From NCBI RefSeq assembly GCF_000330885.1, contig NC_020061.1, forward strand, positions 472,717-536,716: a DNA stretch of 64,000 nucleotides, written 5' to 3'. Each line of letters starts with the position of its first letter. The stretch's first letter is position 1. Positions 27,201-35,397 of the stretch are shown piece by piece. The stretch comes from Rhizobium tropici CIAT 899 (GTDB taxonomy: Bacteria > Pseudomonadota > Alphaproteobacteria > Rhizobiales > Rhizobiaceae). The translations under genes and the position numbers were made by a program. The notes below the pieces were generated by a model. The model saw only the letters and a list, made by a program, of their open reading frames with translations. It had not been told where the DNA came from and did no database searches.

Positions 27201-27404
27201 CTCGATGGTGCGGGCAACCTCCGTCTCGAGCTGCGTCGGCGCAGCGCCGTCGAGCGTGGCGGTGACACTGATGGTCGGCAGGTCCATATCCGGAAAGTAC
27301 TGAACCGCCAGCTGTTTGAATGCCCAAAGCCCACCAAATCCAAACATCACAAACAGCAATATCGCTGGTATGGGATTGCGGATCGAGAAGGCGGAGAAAT
27401 TCAT
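24234..27404 (-). CDS. nolG: RND efflux permease, NolG-like (HAE1/AcrB family)
   Basis: A 1056-residue inner-membrane proton antiporter with 12 transmembrane helices and two large periplasmic loops. It begins MNFSAFSIRNPIPAILLFVM. TM4 carries the proton-relay Asp pair in GILVDDAIVEIENIARHLQ, followed by TM5-6 AVFLPTAFMSGIPG. Its start overlaps the stop of the membrane-fusion gene by one base. In Ensifer meliloti a nod-box locus contains nodM, nolF and nolG (an MFP/RND pair of similar sizes). The same order after a nod-box nodM here makes nolG the best name; a nodN gene is not seen downstream. Likely exports a symbiosis-related compound; substrate unknown. Confidence 0.8.
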   Translation of the reverse strand: MNFSAFSIRNPIPAILLFVMFGFGGLWAFKQLAVQYFPDMDLPTISVTATLDGAAPTQLETEVARTIEDSLTSLSHLDHILTTITDGTVSTKVSFKLEKDSETALNEVRNAVDSVKADLPAQMATPIITKATVQSSALVTYAVRSTALNETELSWFVDNDLTKALLSVPGVGQVNRIGGIDREVHVDLDPSTMASFGVTAATVSAQLKAVQADKSGGLGEVGGTRQTLRTLGAVESVEALRELTIPLANGQQARLDDIASVKDSFAERTSMAYLDGKPVIAVEIKRSNGFSDSSVSADVNTAMKNFAASHPNVQIHAVYSLIGSILGNYDGAMHILYEGAILAIVVVWLFLRDWRATILSAVALPLSVIPTFLVMYLAGFSLNVVTLLALSLVVGILVDDAIVEIENIARHLQMGKRPIDAAMEAANEIGLAVIATTFTLVAVFLPTAFMSGIPGLLFRQFGITAAVAVVASLVVARLLTPMMAAYFMKAHPSEQKDGRIMRAYMALAKAALDHRKTTVAVTAVVVAVSLSVIPLLRTGYLPAADDSRTQITLTLQPGATVEQTDAATRKAADILSEIPDVTHVFAAIGSGSSGGGATVARSSVGSAAIVATLTPIDERDRKQSEIENDIRQALSVLPGVRVAVGIGNGTKLEFTLASDDASALDSASTALEEQLRTLHGIGAVTSTAARQAPEIQITPDFARAAALGVTSNAIASAVRVATNGEYSSDLPKLNLPQRQIPIVVRFSPETRTSLDDIKTMRVAGTNGNVDLGSIADVRIGGSPSEIDRIDRMRNVTVSVELNGRILGDVNREAKALPALQHLPPGVTLVEQGELQRSSELFQSFALAMAIGVFCIYAVLVLLFHDFLQPLTLLMALPLSLGGALVPLVVTGTSFSMPAVIGLLMLMGVVTKNSILLIEYAIMSRRRGMSRFDALVDACHKRARPIVMTTIAMASGMLPAALSLSGGDSSFRQPMAIVVIGGVMISTLLSLIIIPVIFTFVDDLQNLLKSFNRRALRRHATCGRETEFSNLPGDLGGDTGKSLEMTPSQHKVIEPTP

Positions 27405-28477
27405 CAGTTCTTCTCCGCAATCTTCACGAGGTCATTGTCCGACAGAAAGGCACCGCCTGACGTCACGACCTTCGACGACCGATCGATGCCGAAGACGATC
27501 TCGACTTCACCATTGTTGCGGCGGCCGGTTTCGACGCGGACCCGTCGCACCCGCTTGTCCTCGCCGGCGGTGAAGACGTAGCTGATGCCATCCCGGAACA
27601 CGATTGCGGTCTCGGGGACGGTGAGCGCCGGTGTGGTCTGCAACTCGATGCTGCCCGTGACGTAGAGGCCGGTCCGCGGACGAATGTCGGCGGGAAGCGC
27701 GACATAGACGATCGCCCGGCTGGTGTCGGTGCTGACCGAGGGTCCGACAAGCCGCACCTTGCCGGCAATGACGTGACCTTCCGGCCCGTTGATCCTAACG
27801 CTCAAGCCTTCCGAAATGCGCGGCAGATAACGCGCCGATACTTCGGCCTGCCATTCGACACGCTGCTGGCGCACCATGCGGAACAGCTCGGTGCCGGTGG
27901 AGACGACGGCGCCGAGATCGGCCGAACGCGAGGTTATGAGGCCATCGTCGGCGGCGGTGATAGTCGTCTGCGCAAGCTTGATCTTTTCACTGTCGAGCGC
28001 GGCTTCCTCGGATGTCAGGCTTGCCGTCGCCGTCTGCTCGTCGGCCAGATATCCAGTGATTTTCTCGTCGGCGAGGGCCCCCGAAGTGCTGAGCTGGCGT
28101 GCACGATCCGCATTCGCCTTGGCCTTTGTCAGATTTGCCTTGGCAGTCACGACAGCCGCCTCCTGCTTGCGAAGGTCCGCCAGCACGCTCTCCTGCGAAA
28201 GCCGGGCCAGCGTCTGCCCCTTCGTGACCACGGACCCGACATCCGCCAGGACGTCGGTGATGCGCAGGCCACTCGTTTCGGACGCGATGATTGCTTCCTG
28301 CCAGGGCTTCAACCAGCCGCTCGCGGGAACGGTCTCCGGCCAGTCCCGTATTGCCGGCGCCGTCAGAGAAACCGTCAGAGCGGGTGCGGCCGCCTGTTCA
28401 GCCATGCTATTGGCGCAGGGAAACTGGAGTGCTGCACAGACAAGAACGGCAGCGAGTAGAAGACACGGTTTTCTCAA
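27404..28477 (-). CDS. nolF: RND membrane-fusion protein, NolF-like
   Basis: A 357-residue periplasmic adaptor. Signal peptide or anchor MRKPCLLLAAVLVCAALQF with possible cleavage after NSMA. A lipoyl half-motif follows (GWLKPWQEAIIASETSGLRITDVLADVGSVVTKGQ), then a coiled-coil hairpin (about residues 95-165), the second lipoyl half (TTITAADDGLITSRSADLG), and beta-barrel and proximal domains ending VVTSGGAFLSDNDLVKI. The stop overlaps the permease start. No outer-membrane TolC gene is adjacent, so the pair must use one from elsewhere. Named nolF from context with nodM and nolG. Confidence 0.8.
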   Translation of the reverse strand: MRKPCLLLAAVLVCAALQFPCANSMAEQAAAPALTVSLTAPAIRDWPETVPASGWLKPWQEAIIASETSGLRITDVLADVGSVVTKGQTLARLSQESVLADLRKQEAAVVTAKANLTKAKANADRARQLSTSGALADEKITGYLADEQTATASLTSEEAALDSEKIKLAQTTITAADDGLITSRSADLGAVVSTGTELFRMVRQQRVEWQAEVSARYLPRISEGLSVRINGPEGHVIAGKVRLVGPSVSTDTSRAIVYVALPADIRPRTGLYVTGSIELQTTPALTVPETAIVFRDGISYVFTAGEDKRVRRVRVETGRRNNGEVEIVFGIDRSSKVVTSGGAFLSDNDLVKIAEKN

Positions 28478-28901
28478 ATGGCAATTCCTCGCAGTTCACG
28501 GGTGTCCGCGCTCAACCGTGGCGTCAAAAATGTCGGCTGTTGTGGTGCAAAGTTGAAATGCCTGACGGTCTCGAAGGTGACAAAACTCAACTGTTCAAAA
28601 CATCTTGGCGACACCAGTGATGTCGGGCTATTCCGCCGTCCAAAGCAGCAGTTTTTTGTCGGCGACTCCGTCAGAGATCGCCAATCAGCTGCTGGATTGA
28701 GCCAGGATTGGGCGCACTCGCCAACTATAACAAGACCACCTACGGCCGGGGAGAGGCTAGCGTTTTGAGGACACTGGCATCCGATTGGACCAGGGAAACA
28801 CAGAGTCAACGTTGTCTTCGAGGCGGTGAATACCGCTAAATCGCCTCTTAAGGTTCGCGTGGGACAATAGAGCCTGTTGCGCCGACGTTTGCTGCGTCTG
28901 G
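28478..28901. other. Intergenic stretch between nolF and the flavin reductase
   Basis: About 420 bases without a supportable frame. It does not contain a second nod box that I can see. If nolFG are co-transcribed with nodM they must be read through this gap; otherwise it holds their own promoter. Confidence 0.4.
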
Positions 28902-29432
28902 TCATCCTATTGCGTATGCTGCTTCCTCGACAGCCCGGCCTACACGCATGCGGATGGCCTCGGAAATCACCTCCCCGTGGGCGAAGTCATTACGGGTGGC
29001 ATAGATTGCGGTCGGCATCGCAAGCGCTTCAAAGAACCCGAACAGAGGGCGCAACTGATGCTCGACGACAAGCGAATGACGCTCGCCTCCGCCCGTCGCA
29101 GCGATGATGATAGGCTTGCCCCTCAGCGATGTTGGATCGAGCAAATCGAAATAGTGCTTGAATAGGCCGGTGTAACTGCCCTTGTAGGTGGGTGAGCCTA
29201 CAACCAGGACGTCTGCCTCCAGCATTTGGTCTACGACCCCGCGTGCTTGAGCGCTGAGGTCGTCTAGCCGTTTGGCCGCCAATAGTGAAGGTCCAAGGTC
29301 ATCGACATCGAAGGACTGCGCCACCGCTCGCGTTTTGATTGCCAATTGCCCGACGATATGGTCGACGAATGTGCGCGTCGTGGACGGTCGTGTTATGTTC
29401 CCCGAGAAGCCAAATATCTTCGTTTGCGGCAT
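28902..29432 (-). CDS. NAD(P)H-dependent FMN reductase
   Basis: A 176-residue flavodoxin-like reductase. MPQTKIFGFSGNITRPSTTRTFV holds the phosphate-binding loop for FMN, and VLVVGSPTYKGSYTGLFKHYFDLLD is the family signature, followed by KPIIIAATGGGERHSLVVEHQLRPLFGFF. This resembles SsuE/MsuE-type reductases that supply reduced flavin to two-component monooxygenases. The start giving MPQTKIF was preferred over an in-frame start four codons earlier. It lies 71 bases after nodM on the same strand and may share the nod-box transcript. No monooxygenase partner is adjacent, so its role in the locus is open. Confidence 0.85.
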   Translation of the reverse strand: MPQTKIFGFSGNITRPSTTRTFVDHIVGQLAIKTRAVAQSFDVDDLGPSLLAAKRLDDLSAQARGVVDQMLEADVLVVGSPTYKGSYTGLFKHYFDLLDPTSLRGKPIIIAATGGGERHSLVVEHQLRPLFGFFEALAMPTAIYATRNDFAHGEVISEAIRMRVGRAVEEAAYAIG

Positions 29433-29503
29433 GTCGATCTCCAAATGCTCAGCAGTTATAAGTCATCTAAACTCTGTCATTCGTCCCTTACGGAAACGAT
29501 GAC

Positions 29504-31330
29504 CTATTCGACGGTGACTGATTTCGCCAGATTGCGCGGCTGATCGACGTCCGTGCCCGCAAACACGGCCGTATGATAGGCGAGTAGTTGGACCGGCAGC
29601 GAGAAGATCATCGGCGCAATGATCTCGTCCACATTTGGAAGAACGATTGTTTGCATCGTGTCGAGCTTCAAGGCGCGAGCGCCCTTCTCATCCGTGATCA
29701 AGATGATCCGTCCGCCGCGGGCCGCAACCTCCTGCATGTTGGAAGCGGTCTTATCGAAAAAGCGGTCGTGTGGTGCGATCACGATAACCGGCATGTTCTC
29801 ATCGATGAGAGCAATTGGACCGTGTTTCAGTTCGCCGGCAGCATACCCTTGCGCGTGAATATAGGAAATCTCCTTTAGTTTCAGGGCGCCTTCCATGGCC
29901 AAAGGGAAGCTGGTTCCGCGGCCAAGATAGAGCACGGCGCGGCACTTTGCCAATTCACGCGACAGAAGTTCGATCCTGGGTTGGATGCTGTTGAGCACCT
30001 GCCCAATGACGCGCGGCATCTCGGCAAGCCGGGCGACCAGTGTCTGTTCCTCCTTCTCCGTAAGGGTGCCACGCGCCCTGCCGGCAGCAACCGCGAGCGC
30101 AGCCAATACGGCGAGTTGGCATGTAAAGGCCTTCGTAGACGCAACGCCGATCTCCGGTCCGGCGAGGATCGGGAACACAGTGTCGGACTCTCGTGCTATC
30201 GTCGATTCGGGCGTGTTGACGACTGCACCGGTCTTCAAGCCGTGCTCCTTGCAATAGCGTAGGCAAGCAAGTGTATCGGCCGTCTCGCCCGACTGTGAGA
30301 TGAAGAGAGCTGCCACCTGTGGCGAGAACGGGATTTCGCGGTACCGAAATTCGGAGGCGACATCAATTTCGACCGGCAGACGTGCGTAGTGCTCGAACCA
30401 GTATTTGCCGATTAGTCCGGCCAAGTACGCAGTGCCGCAGGCGGAGATCGCCAAGCTTTGCACGTTGGTGAAGACGGTGTCGCGCCAAGCCGCGACCACC
30501 TGATTGTCGCTGAAGTTGATGTAATGGCCAAGGGTATCGGAGATGGCCTCCGGCTGGTCGTAAATCTCCTTCTCCATGAAATGGCGATAGTTGCCCTTGT
30601 CGATCATATGGGCCGTCACCACCGAGATCTGCCGCGGTCGGGTGGTGACCTTTCCGTCGATATCGAAGATACGGACGCCAGTCTTGTCGATGACCGCCCA
30701 ATCGCCGTCGATCAGGTAGGTGATCTCGTTAGTGAAGGGCGCCAGCGCAATCGCGTCCGATCCGAGAAACATCTCGCCGCTTCCGTGACCGATCGCGAGC
30801 GGCGGGCCATTCCGGGCAGCCATGATGGTCGAAGGGTCCTCCTCGAAGAGCAGAGCCAGCGAGTAAGCGCCTCGGACGCGCTTCAGCATCGCATGCATAG
30901 CTTCGCGCCGGGCCATGCCGTCCCGGCGAAGTCTTGCCACGAGATGCGCGATGACCTCCGTGTCGGTGTCGGTTTGGAACTCGGTGCCGGCCGCGGTCAG
31001 CTCATCCTTCAATTCGGCGAAATTCTCGATTATCCCATTGTGGACGACTGCGATGCCGTCGCTAAAATGTGGGTGGGCATTGCGTTCCGTCGGCGCGCCA
31101 TGGGTTGCCCAGCGCGTATGGCCAATGCCGATTGTGCCCGCCAGGGGCAGTTCTTTCAGCTTTGCTTCAAGGTTGAGGAGCTTGCCCTCACAGCGCCGGC
31201 GATGGAGCGCTCCACCGTCGATCGTCGCGACGCCTGCCGAATCGTAGCCACGATATTCAAGCCGTTTCAATGCGTCTATCAACCGGTCCGAAACCGGATG
31301 ATGGCCGACAATACCCACAATCCCGCACAT
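29504..31330 (-). CDS. nodM: Glutamine-fructose-6-phosphate aminotransferase NodM
   Basis: A 608-residue GlmS-type enzyme that makes glucosamine-6-phosphate from fructose-6-phosphate and glutamine. The N-terminal glutaminase starts MCGIVGIVGHHPV (catalytic Cys right after Met) with HTRWATHGAPTERNAHPH. Two SIS domains follow (AISACGTAYLAGLIGKYWFE; SQSGETADTLACLRYCKEHG; VASTKAFTCQLAV), ending PRNLAKSVTVE. The ATG before CGIVG was chosen because the Cys must be the mature N-terminus. A nod box lies about 180 bases upstream on the same strand, marking it as nodM, the symbiotic duplicate that boosts amino-sugar supply for Nod factor. Confidence 0.92.
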   Translation of the reverse strand: MCGIVGIVGHHPVSDRLIDALKRLEYRGYDSAGVATIDGGALHRRRCEGKLLNLEAKLKELPLAGTIGIGHTRWATHGAPTERNAHPHFSDGIAVVHNGIIENFAELKDELTAAGTEFQTDTDTEVIAHLVARLRRDGMARREAMHAMLKRVRGAYSLALLFEEDPSTIMAARNGPPLAIGHGSGEMFLGSDAIALAPFTNEITYLIDGDWAVIDKTGVRIFDIDGKVTTRPRQISVVTAHMIDKGNYRHFMEKEIYDQPEAISDTLGHYINFSDNQVVAAWRDTVFTNVQSLAISACGTAYLAGLIGKYWFEHYARLPVEIDVASEFRYREIPFSPQVAALFISQSGETADTLACLRYCKEHGLKTGAVVNTPESTIARESDTVFPILAGPEIGVASTKAFTCQLAVLAALAVAAGRARGTLTEKEEQTLVARLAEMPRVIGQVLNSIQPRIELLSRELAKCRAVLYLGRGTSFPLAMEGALKLKEISYIHAQGYAAGELKHGPIALIDENMPVIVIAPHDRFFDKTASNMQEVAARGGRIILITDEKGARALKLDTMQTIVLPNVDEIIAPMIFSLPVQLLAYHTAVFAGTDVDQPRNLAKSVTVE

Positions 31331-31510
31331 ACATTCTCCGCGTTTTCGCATATCGGCCACAACGCACTCACCTAGTCCGTCAGTCTGGAGTGAGCGAAGC
31401 TGCTTCACTCCTTGATCGCCATGACGGCTATCATTCCGTCAGAACTCCGTGGCAAAACCGTCGTGCTGTCGCGCTAAGCCAAATTCAGCGCGTTCTAACG
31501 GCACTCGACT

Positions 31511-31557
31511 TATTGGAAAAATCGATTCTTTGGATCGCACCCATTTACGTCATGGAT
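31511..31557 (-). promoter_or_regulatory. nod box (NodD-binding promoter element)
   Basis: Read on the minus strand the 47 bases begin ATCCATGACGTAAATG and, after six bases, give ATCCAAAGAATCGATT followed by TTTCCAATA. This aligns without gaps to the nod-box consensus I know (ATCCAT, GATG, then ATCCAAACAATC, then ATTTTACCAAT), with only scattered differences. It points at nodM. NodD bound here with a plant flavonoid would activate transcription of nodM and perhaps the genes beyond. No nodD lies in the window. Confidence 0.88.
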
Positions 31558-31823
31558 TATCGCCGCATCGGTTTTCACGCTGGGACGACGGGTGCCGCCT
31601 CGGACATAAACCGGCCGGTTTCCCAAGGCAGAGGTAACGTCCGTCATGATGCGCTCAGCAGCCATCATTGGTGCCAGGTATCTACGGAAACCTTGAAAGC
31701 GGGACGGTAGGTCCGCTCACACAGCCTTTTAGAAGTCACCTTCGAGCGTTCTTGTGGGAAAGCCTCCCTGGCAATAAATATCGTCTCGACCGCTCATCAA
31801 ACTCGCACAAAGGATGACTTTTC

Positions 31824-32540
31824 GTGTCAATTTACTGTTGGAAGTTTATACGGGTTATCGCATTTGCACCTGCTGCTGCGATCATGCTGGCCGCGCATAG
31901 CATATCGGCGCAGGAATCGTTCACCACGGTGCAATGGCCAAACACGCCAACGGCACGGATTGAGGCGCTTGCGATTCTCCAGACCTTGAATGCAACTCTC
32001 CTGAGTAATGCTAGTGCCACTTTGACGCTCGACCGGTGGTGTGCCGGACACAATCTCGCACCGCAAGGTTCTAAGATCGTTGCACAGCGGGTACGCGGGA
32101 GAGACAAGCCCGTCAATAGCCGCATCCGAGAACTTCTGGCGGTCGGCCCCGACGAGCCCATCGCCTACCGACATGTCCGCCTCGTTTGCGGCAATCGCGT
32201 CCTTTCTGAGGCTGACAATTGGTATGTTCCGGCAAGGCTGACAATGGACATGAATAAAGCGTTGAATACGAGCGACGTTGCCTTTGGCAGAGCCGTCCAA
32301 TCTCTTAAATTCACCCGCACAAATCTATCTTCCAATTTGCTGTGGTCCCCTCTTCCAGAAGGATGGGACGTGGAAAAGGAACTACCGACACCCGCAACGG
32401 GATCTCTTATACTACCGCCCTTTCTTCTCGAACATCATGCAGTGCTGAAGCTTCAGGACGGCACTCCGTTCAGTGCGCTGGTCGAAAGCTATACGAGCAA
32501 TGTATTGGACTTCCCGCCTCCACCTCTGCTTACCCACTAA
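31824..32540 (+). CDS. Exported protein, possibly chorismate-lyase-like
   Basis: A 238-residue protein from a GTG start preceded by AAAGGA. The N-terminal hydrophobic stretch (VIAFAPAAAIMLAAHSISAQ) is a signal peptide with cleavage after ISA. The body contains LDRWCAGHNL, RIRELLAVGPDEPIAYRHVRLVCG and VLSEADNWYVPARLTMDMN. The Arg-rich YRxVxLxCG...ADNWYVPxRL pattern recalls the UbiC/chorismate-lyase fold, but the identification is weak and export would be unusual for that enzyme. It is divergent from nodM and separated by about 490 bases that hold the nod box. Confidence 0.5.
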   Translation: MSIYCWKFIRVIAFAPAAAIMLAAHSISAQESFTTVQWPNTPTARIEALAILQTLNATLLSNASATLTLDRWCAGHNLAPQGSKIVAQRVRGRDKPVNSRIRELLAVGPDEPIAYRHVRLVCGNRVLSEADNWYVPARLTMDMNKALNTSDVAFGRAVQSLKFTRTNLSSNLLWSPLPEGWDVEKELPTPATGSLILPPFLLEHHAVLKLQDGTPFSALVESYTSNVLDFPPPPLLTH

Positions 32541-32670
32541 GTGCCCATTGGCGCTGCGACCAAAAGCGCAGCGCCCGGGATGGTATTTTCGATCGCGACC
32601 GTAAGACAGCGTCGCCGTTGCCGAAGCTCGTCGGGTGCGTTTGTACCCGGCGAGCTTGCAGCTGTCGGTA

Positions 32671-33180
32671 TTATTCGGTGTTGTCGATGGCGATCCGCTT
32701 GACGTTGGCTCGCTCCTTCTCGGTCTTCGGCAGCGTCACCGTAAGAAGGCCGTTCTTGAACGTTGCGGCGACCTTACTCTCATCAAGCTGGCGACCCAAA
32801 GCCAGTCGCCGTTCGAAGCGTCCGTAATAACGCTCGCTGAACCCGCGATCCTTGTCCTCGGTATCGGACTTGTTTTCACCACGAAGCGTAAGCACGCCGT
32901 CTTTCAGCAGCAACTCGATATCCTCTGGATCGATGCCCGGAATTTCCGCTATCACTCGGATTTCGTCGTCATTCTCCTTGATCTCTACGTGCGGCCACTC
33001 GGCGCCAATCGGCGATGTGCCACCAAACAACGATGGCGGACCGAAACTGCGGAAGACTTCGTCGAACAGACGGTTGACATTGCGGTGAAGCGACAGGAAC
33101 GGGTCTATGTCGTCGCCACGATAGACGTTCGGAACCTGGCTGTTGCCACGGCTCCATGGGATCAGGTCACGTACACTCAT
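32671..33180 (-). CDS. Small heat-shock protein (Hsp20 family)
   Basis: A 169-residue ATP-independent chaperone. An N-terminal arm (MSVRDLIPWSRGNSQVP...VNRLFDEVFRSFG) precedes the alpha-crystallin domain (WPHVEIKENDDEIRVIAEIPGIDPEDIELLLKDGVLTLRGE). The domain ends in the conserved Ala-x-x-x-Asn-Gly-Leu-Leu motif (VAATFKNGLLTVTLPK). The ATG at 33180 lies nine bases after GAAAGG, which fixes the start. It follows another Hsp20 gene by 94 bases and is probably in the same heat-induced operon. Confidence 0.92.
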   Translation of the reverse strand: MSVRDLIPWSRGNSQVPNVYRGDDIDPFLSLHRNVNRLFDEVFRSFGPPSLFGGTSPIGAEWPHVEIKENDDEIRVIAEIPGIDPEDIELLLKDGVLTLRGENKSDTEDKDRGFSERYYGRFERRLALGRQLDESKVAATFKNGLLTVTLPKTEKERANVKRIAIDNTE

Positions 33181-33274
33181 GACTATCATCCTTTCTTCGG
33201 TTTTTTTCTCCTGTCGTGCGATGACGTCCTTGGCGGTTCGGGAACAGCCGAGGAGTAAGCAGGTGCGCATCACG

Positions 33275-33733
33275 CTAGGCTTTGGCGCCCTCAATCTGCT
33301 TTGAAGCGGCTTTGGCAGTCTCGGCTTGGATGGCAATCCGACGCGACTTCATCTCCACAGGTGTTTCCTTCTTGAGATTGATGAGGAGTAGCCCGTTTTC
33401 GAGCTTTGCTCCTTCGACGATCACGTGATCAGCCAGCTCAAATCTGCGCACAAACGACCTTACGGGAAGGCCTTGATGCAGATACAGTGCTTCGTCGTCC
33501 TCGGACTTCGCGCCGTTCACCACGAGCATTTTTGCCTCGTGGGTGATCGTCAGTTCGCTTTCGGCAAAACCTGCCACCGCGATCGCGATGCGATACGTGT
33601 CTTCGCCGAGTTTTAGGATGTTGAAAGGCGGCCACTTGTCGGCGTTAACGCTGGCATTTTCGAGAAGATCGAATATGCGGTCGAAGCCGATGCTGGACCT
33701 ATAGAAAGGGGTAAGATCGAGGTTTGTTCTCAT
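33275..33733 (-). CDS. Small heat-shock protein (Hsp20, IbpA/HspA class)
   Basis: A 152-residue class A rhizobial sHsp: MRTNLDLTPFYRSSIGFDRIFDLLENA is the IbpA-type N-terminus. The alpha-crystallin domain follows (YRIAIAVAGFAESELTITHEAKMLVVNG) with VEGAKLENGLLLINLKKETP. The two tandem sHsp genes belong to different classes, a usual arrangement in rhizobia. The first ATG (33733) sits directly behind a ROSE-like thermometer whose helix masks the Shine-Dalgarno, so translation should rise with temperature. Confidence 0.93.
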   Translation of the reverse strand: MRTNLDLTPFYRSSIGFDRIFDLLENASVNADKWPPFNILKLGEDTYRIAIAVAGFAESELTITHEAKMLVVNGAKSEDDEALYLHQGLPVRSFVRRFELADHVIVEGAKLENGLLLINLKKETPVEMKSRRIAIQAETAKAASKQIEGAKA

Positions 33734-33795
33734 AGCTACATCCTCCACGGAGCAACATAGATACGAGGAACGCCAAGAAGCTCGGCGCCCCTGAC
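33734..33795 (-). promoter_or_regulatory. ROSE-like RNA thermometer
   Basis: Directly before the sHsp start the leader reads TTGCTCC, two bases, then GGAGGATGTAGC and six bases on the ATG. The Shine-Dalgarno GGAGGA can pair with the TTGCTCC arm. This is the arrangement of ROSE elements, where a conserved U-U/C-G-C-U segment hides the ribosome site at low temperature. A second stem (CGCC...GGCG) lies just upstream. Identification is by motif and gene context. Confidence 0.7.
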
Positions 33796-34311
33796 GTAGT
33801 CGACTCTTTTTGGCGTCGACGACAGATGAAATGGGTAGCTAGCGAGGTAGGGTCAAGAGGGCGCGCAAGACTTTTCGAGCGGGAGTGACTCAAACAATCA
33901 CTATAAGTTCATACGGTTAGAAATCTAGACGTTCGAGAGCTTTGGAATCTCACCATCGTGTTAAAACCGCAAAAATCAAAACCGAGATAGGTTGGCGCGA
34001 TGCCAAATGGATTACAGTTCGCGCGTCATTTTCATTCCGATGCCGCGCGTAGAAACTCATAAGAACCTCTTTGTCCATGCGCAGAAGGTCGTCACGTTCG
34101 ATCTCTCGAACGATGGTAATCTGAAGTGAAATTCCTTTCGAACGCTCGGGAGAAGATGCCGTAGGGCGTCGAATCTCGCCAATATGGTCAAGGTTAAGCT
34201 CGGCCCCAAGGCGCAACGCGGTTATGATGCCCGCGTGTGGTAACACTCGGTCCACCCAAGGAGAACGGATGTCGCCACGGCGATAACTGCAGGTGTCTTG
34301 GCGCTTCGCCG
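33796..34311. other. Intergenic stretch with no gene seen
   Basis: About 515 bases between the sHsp leader and the depolymerase gene. Several open frames cross it, but none shows recognisable protein features. It presumably holds the heat-shock promoter near its left end. Confidence 0.4.
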
Positions 34312-35397
34312 TCAGAGGGCGCCCAGAGCAGCGATCATCTTCATAATGGCGTCCATTTGGACAGCACCCTTGATCGCATAGTTGCTGCCTGTAAAGCCCC
34401 ACCAGTCCCAACAACCCCGGGGATTATACGGCCTCCGGAGTGACTTATTGACTTGCGGATACAGCACTATGATACCGTTGGTATCCGCCCAGTTATTCAG
34501 ATAGAGCTTGGTATACCAATCGTCCCCAATCGATTGCTGCGATTGGCGGCAGCCATGGATGGAAACATGCAGTTTGCAGTTGGCCCTAGGCTTGCCGCAG
34601 CTGTCGGGGATAAAGACATGCCCCACATCCGCCATGCTCGACACCGGGTTGGCGGCCCCGTAGAGTTTCTGGTCGAACGCCCTCAACTTCCCAGTTGGTT
34701 TGGCGGCCGGCTGGTTAAGCTTGCCATAGATGAACTGCAAAATCGCGCCAGCCTGGTCGTAATTGTTGTCGTTGGCAGTATTTGGGGGATCGTTCACACA
34801 TTCGTTGATGTACGGCGTTGCGTTGGTCGGGCACAAATTCCCGAAGACCTTCGAAACAAACGAGTGACCGGCAGGGTAATTGCTGACATAGGCGAGGTTT
34901 GAATCGGGAACTCGGGCCAATTTGAAAAACTGGACGCTAGCATCGACGGCACTTTGCTTGACGATCGTATCGGCCGTACCGCTGAAAATGTAAATCTTCT
35001 TTGATCCAAGGTTGGAAAGCGGGTCGATGGCGCCGATCCGCGAAGACGTTTCCGCCGCAGCGAACAACATCGCAGGATTTGGAGGAACGCGCGGCACTTG
35101 GCCCATGCAGATTCCCGTATAGGTGAGATTGCCCATAGCGCAAAAATAAGGTCCACCAGCGACAATGCCGGCTCCCATGAAACTTGATGAATACGCGACC
35201 TGCAACTGCGAGGCCATGAACGCTCCCGATGATAGGCCCGACACCGAGATCGCGTTGCGATCGATCTTCAGTTTTGGCAGCGCTTGGGTTTGTGCCACCC
35301 CGGTCAGCAGCAGCAGGCTGAAACTTGCGGTGACAATTCGTTTAACCAGGCTACAAAACCTGGTTTTCTTCCAATCCGGAAAAATCTTTGCGCTCAT
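34312..35397 (-). CDS. Secreted PHB-depolymerase-like esterase
   Basis: A 361-residue alpha/beta hydrolase with an N-terminal signal sequence (VKRIVTASFSLLLLTGVAQTQA). The lipase box Gly-Leu-Ser-Ser-Gly sits at residues 54-58 (ISVSGLSSGAFMASQL), very early as in periplasmic poly(3-hydroxybutyrate) depolymerases of the Rhodospirillum rubrum PhaZ1 type. A catalytic Asp candidate lies in YIFSGTADTIV and a His in LHVSIHGCRQSQ. Many cysteines suggest disulfides. It may degrade PHB or related esters outside the cytoplasm; substrate not provable here. It is monocistronic. Confidence 0.78.
   Translation of the reverse strand: MSAKIFPDWKKTRFCSLVKRIVTASFSLLLLTGVAQTQALPKLKIDRNAISVSGLSSGAFMASQLQVAYSSSFMGAGIVAGGPYFCAMGNLTYTGICMGQVPRVPPNPAMLFAAAETSSRIGAIDPLSNLGSKKIYIFSGTADTIVKQSAVDASVQFFKLARVPDSNLAYVSNYPAGHSFVSKVFGNLCPTNATPYINECVNDPPNTANDNNYDQAGAILQFIYGKLNQPAAKPTGKLRAFDQKLYGAANPVSSMADVGHVFIPDSCGKPRANCKLHVSIHGCRQSQQSIGDDWYTKLYLNNWADTNGIIVLYPQVNKSLRRPYNPRGCWDWWGFTGSNYAIKGAVQMDAIMKMIAALGAL

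Noticed and set aside
25368-27581. Long open frames antisense to the RND permease gene
   Set aside because: They mirror the codon pattern of a strongly recognised gene on the other strand, have no recognisable domains and overlap it fully.
33950-34414. Minus-strand frame of 154 codons overlapping the depolymerase 3' end
   Set aside because: Overlaps a well-supported gene by about 100 bases in another frame and has no recognisable content.
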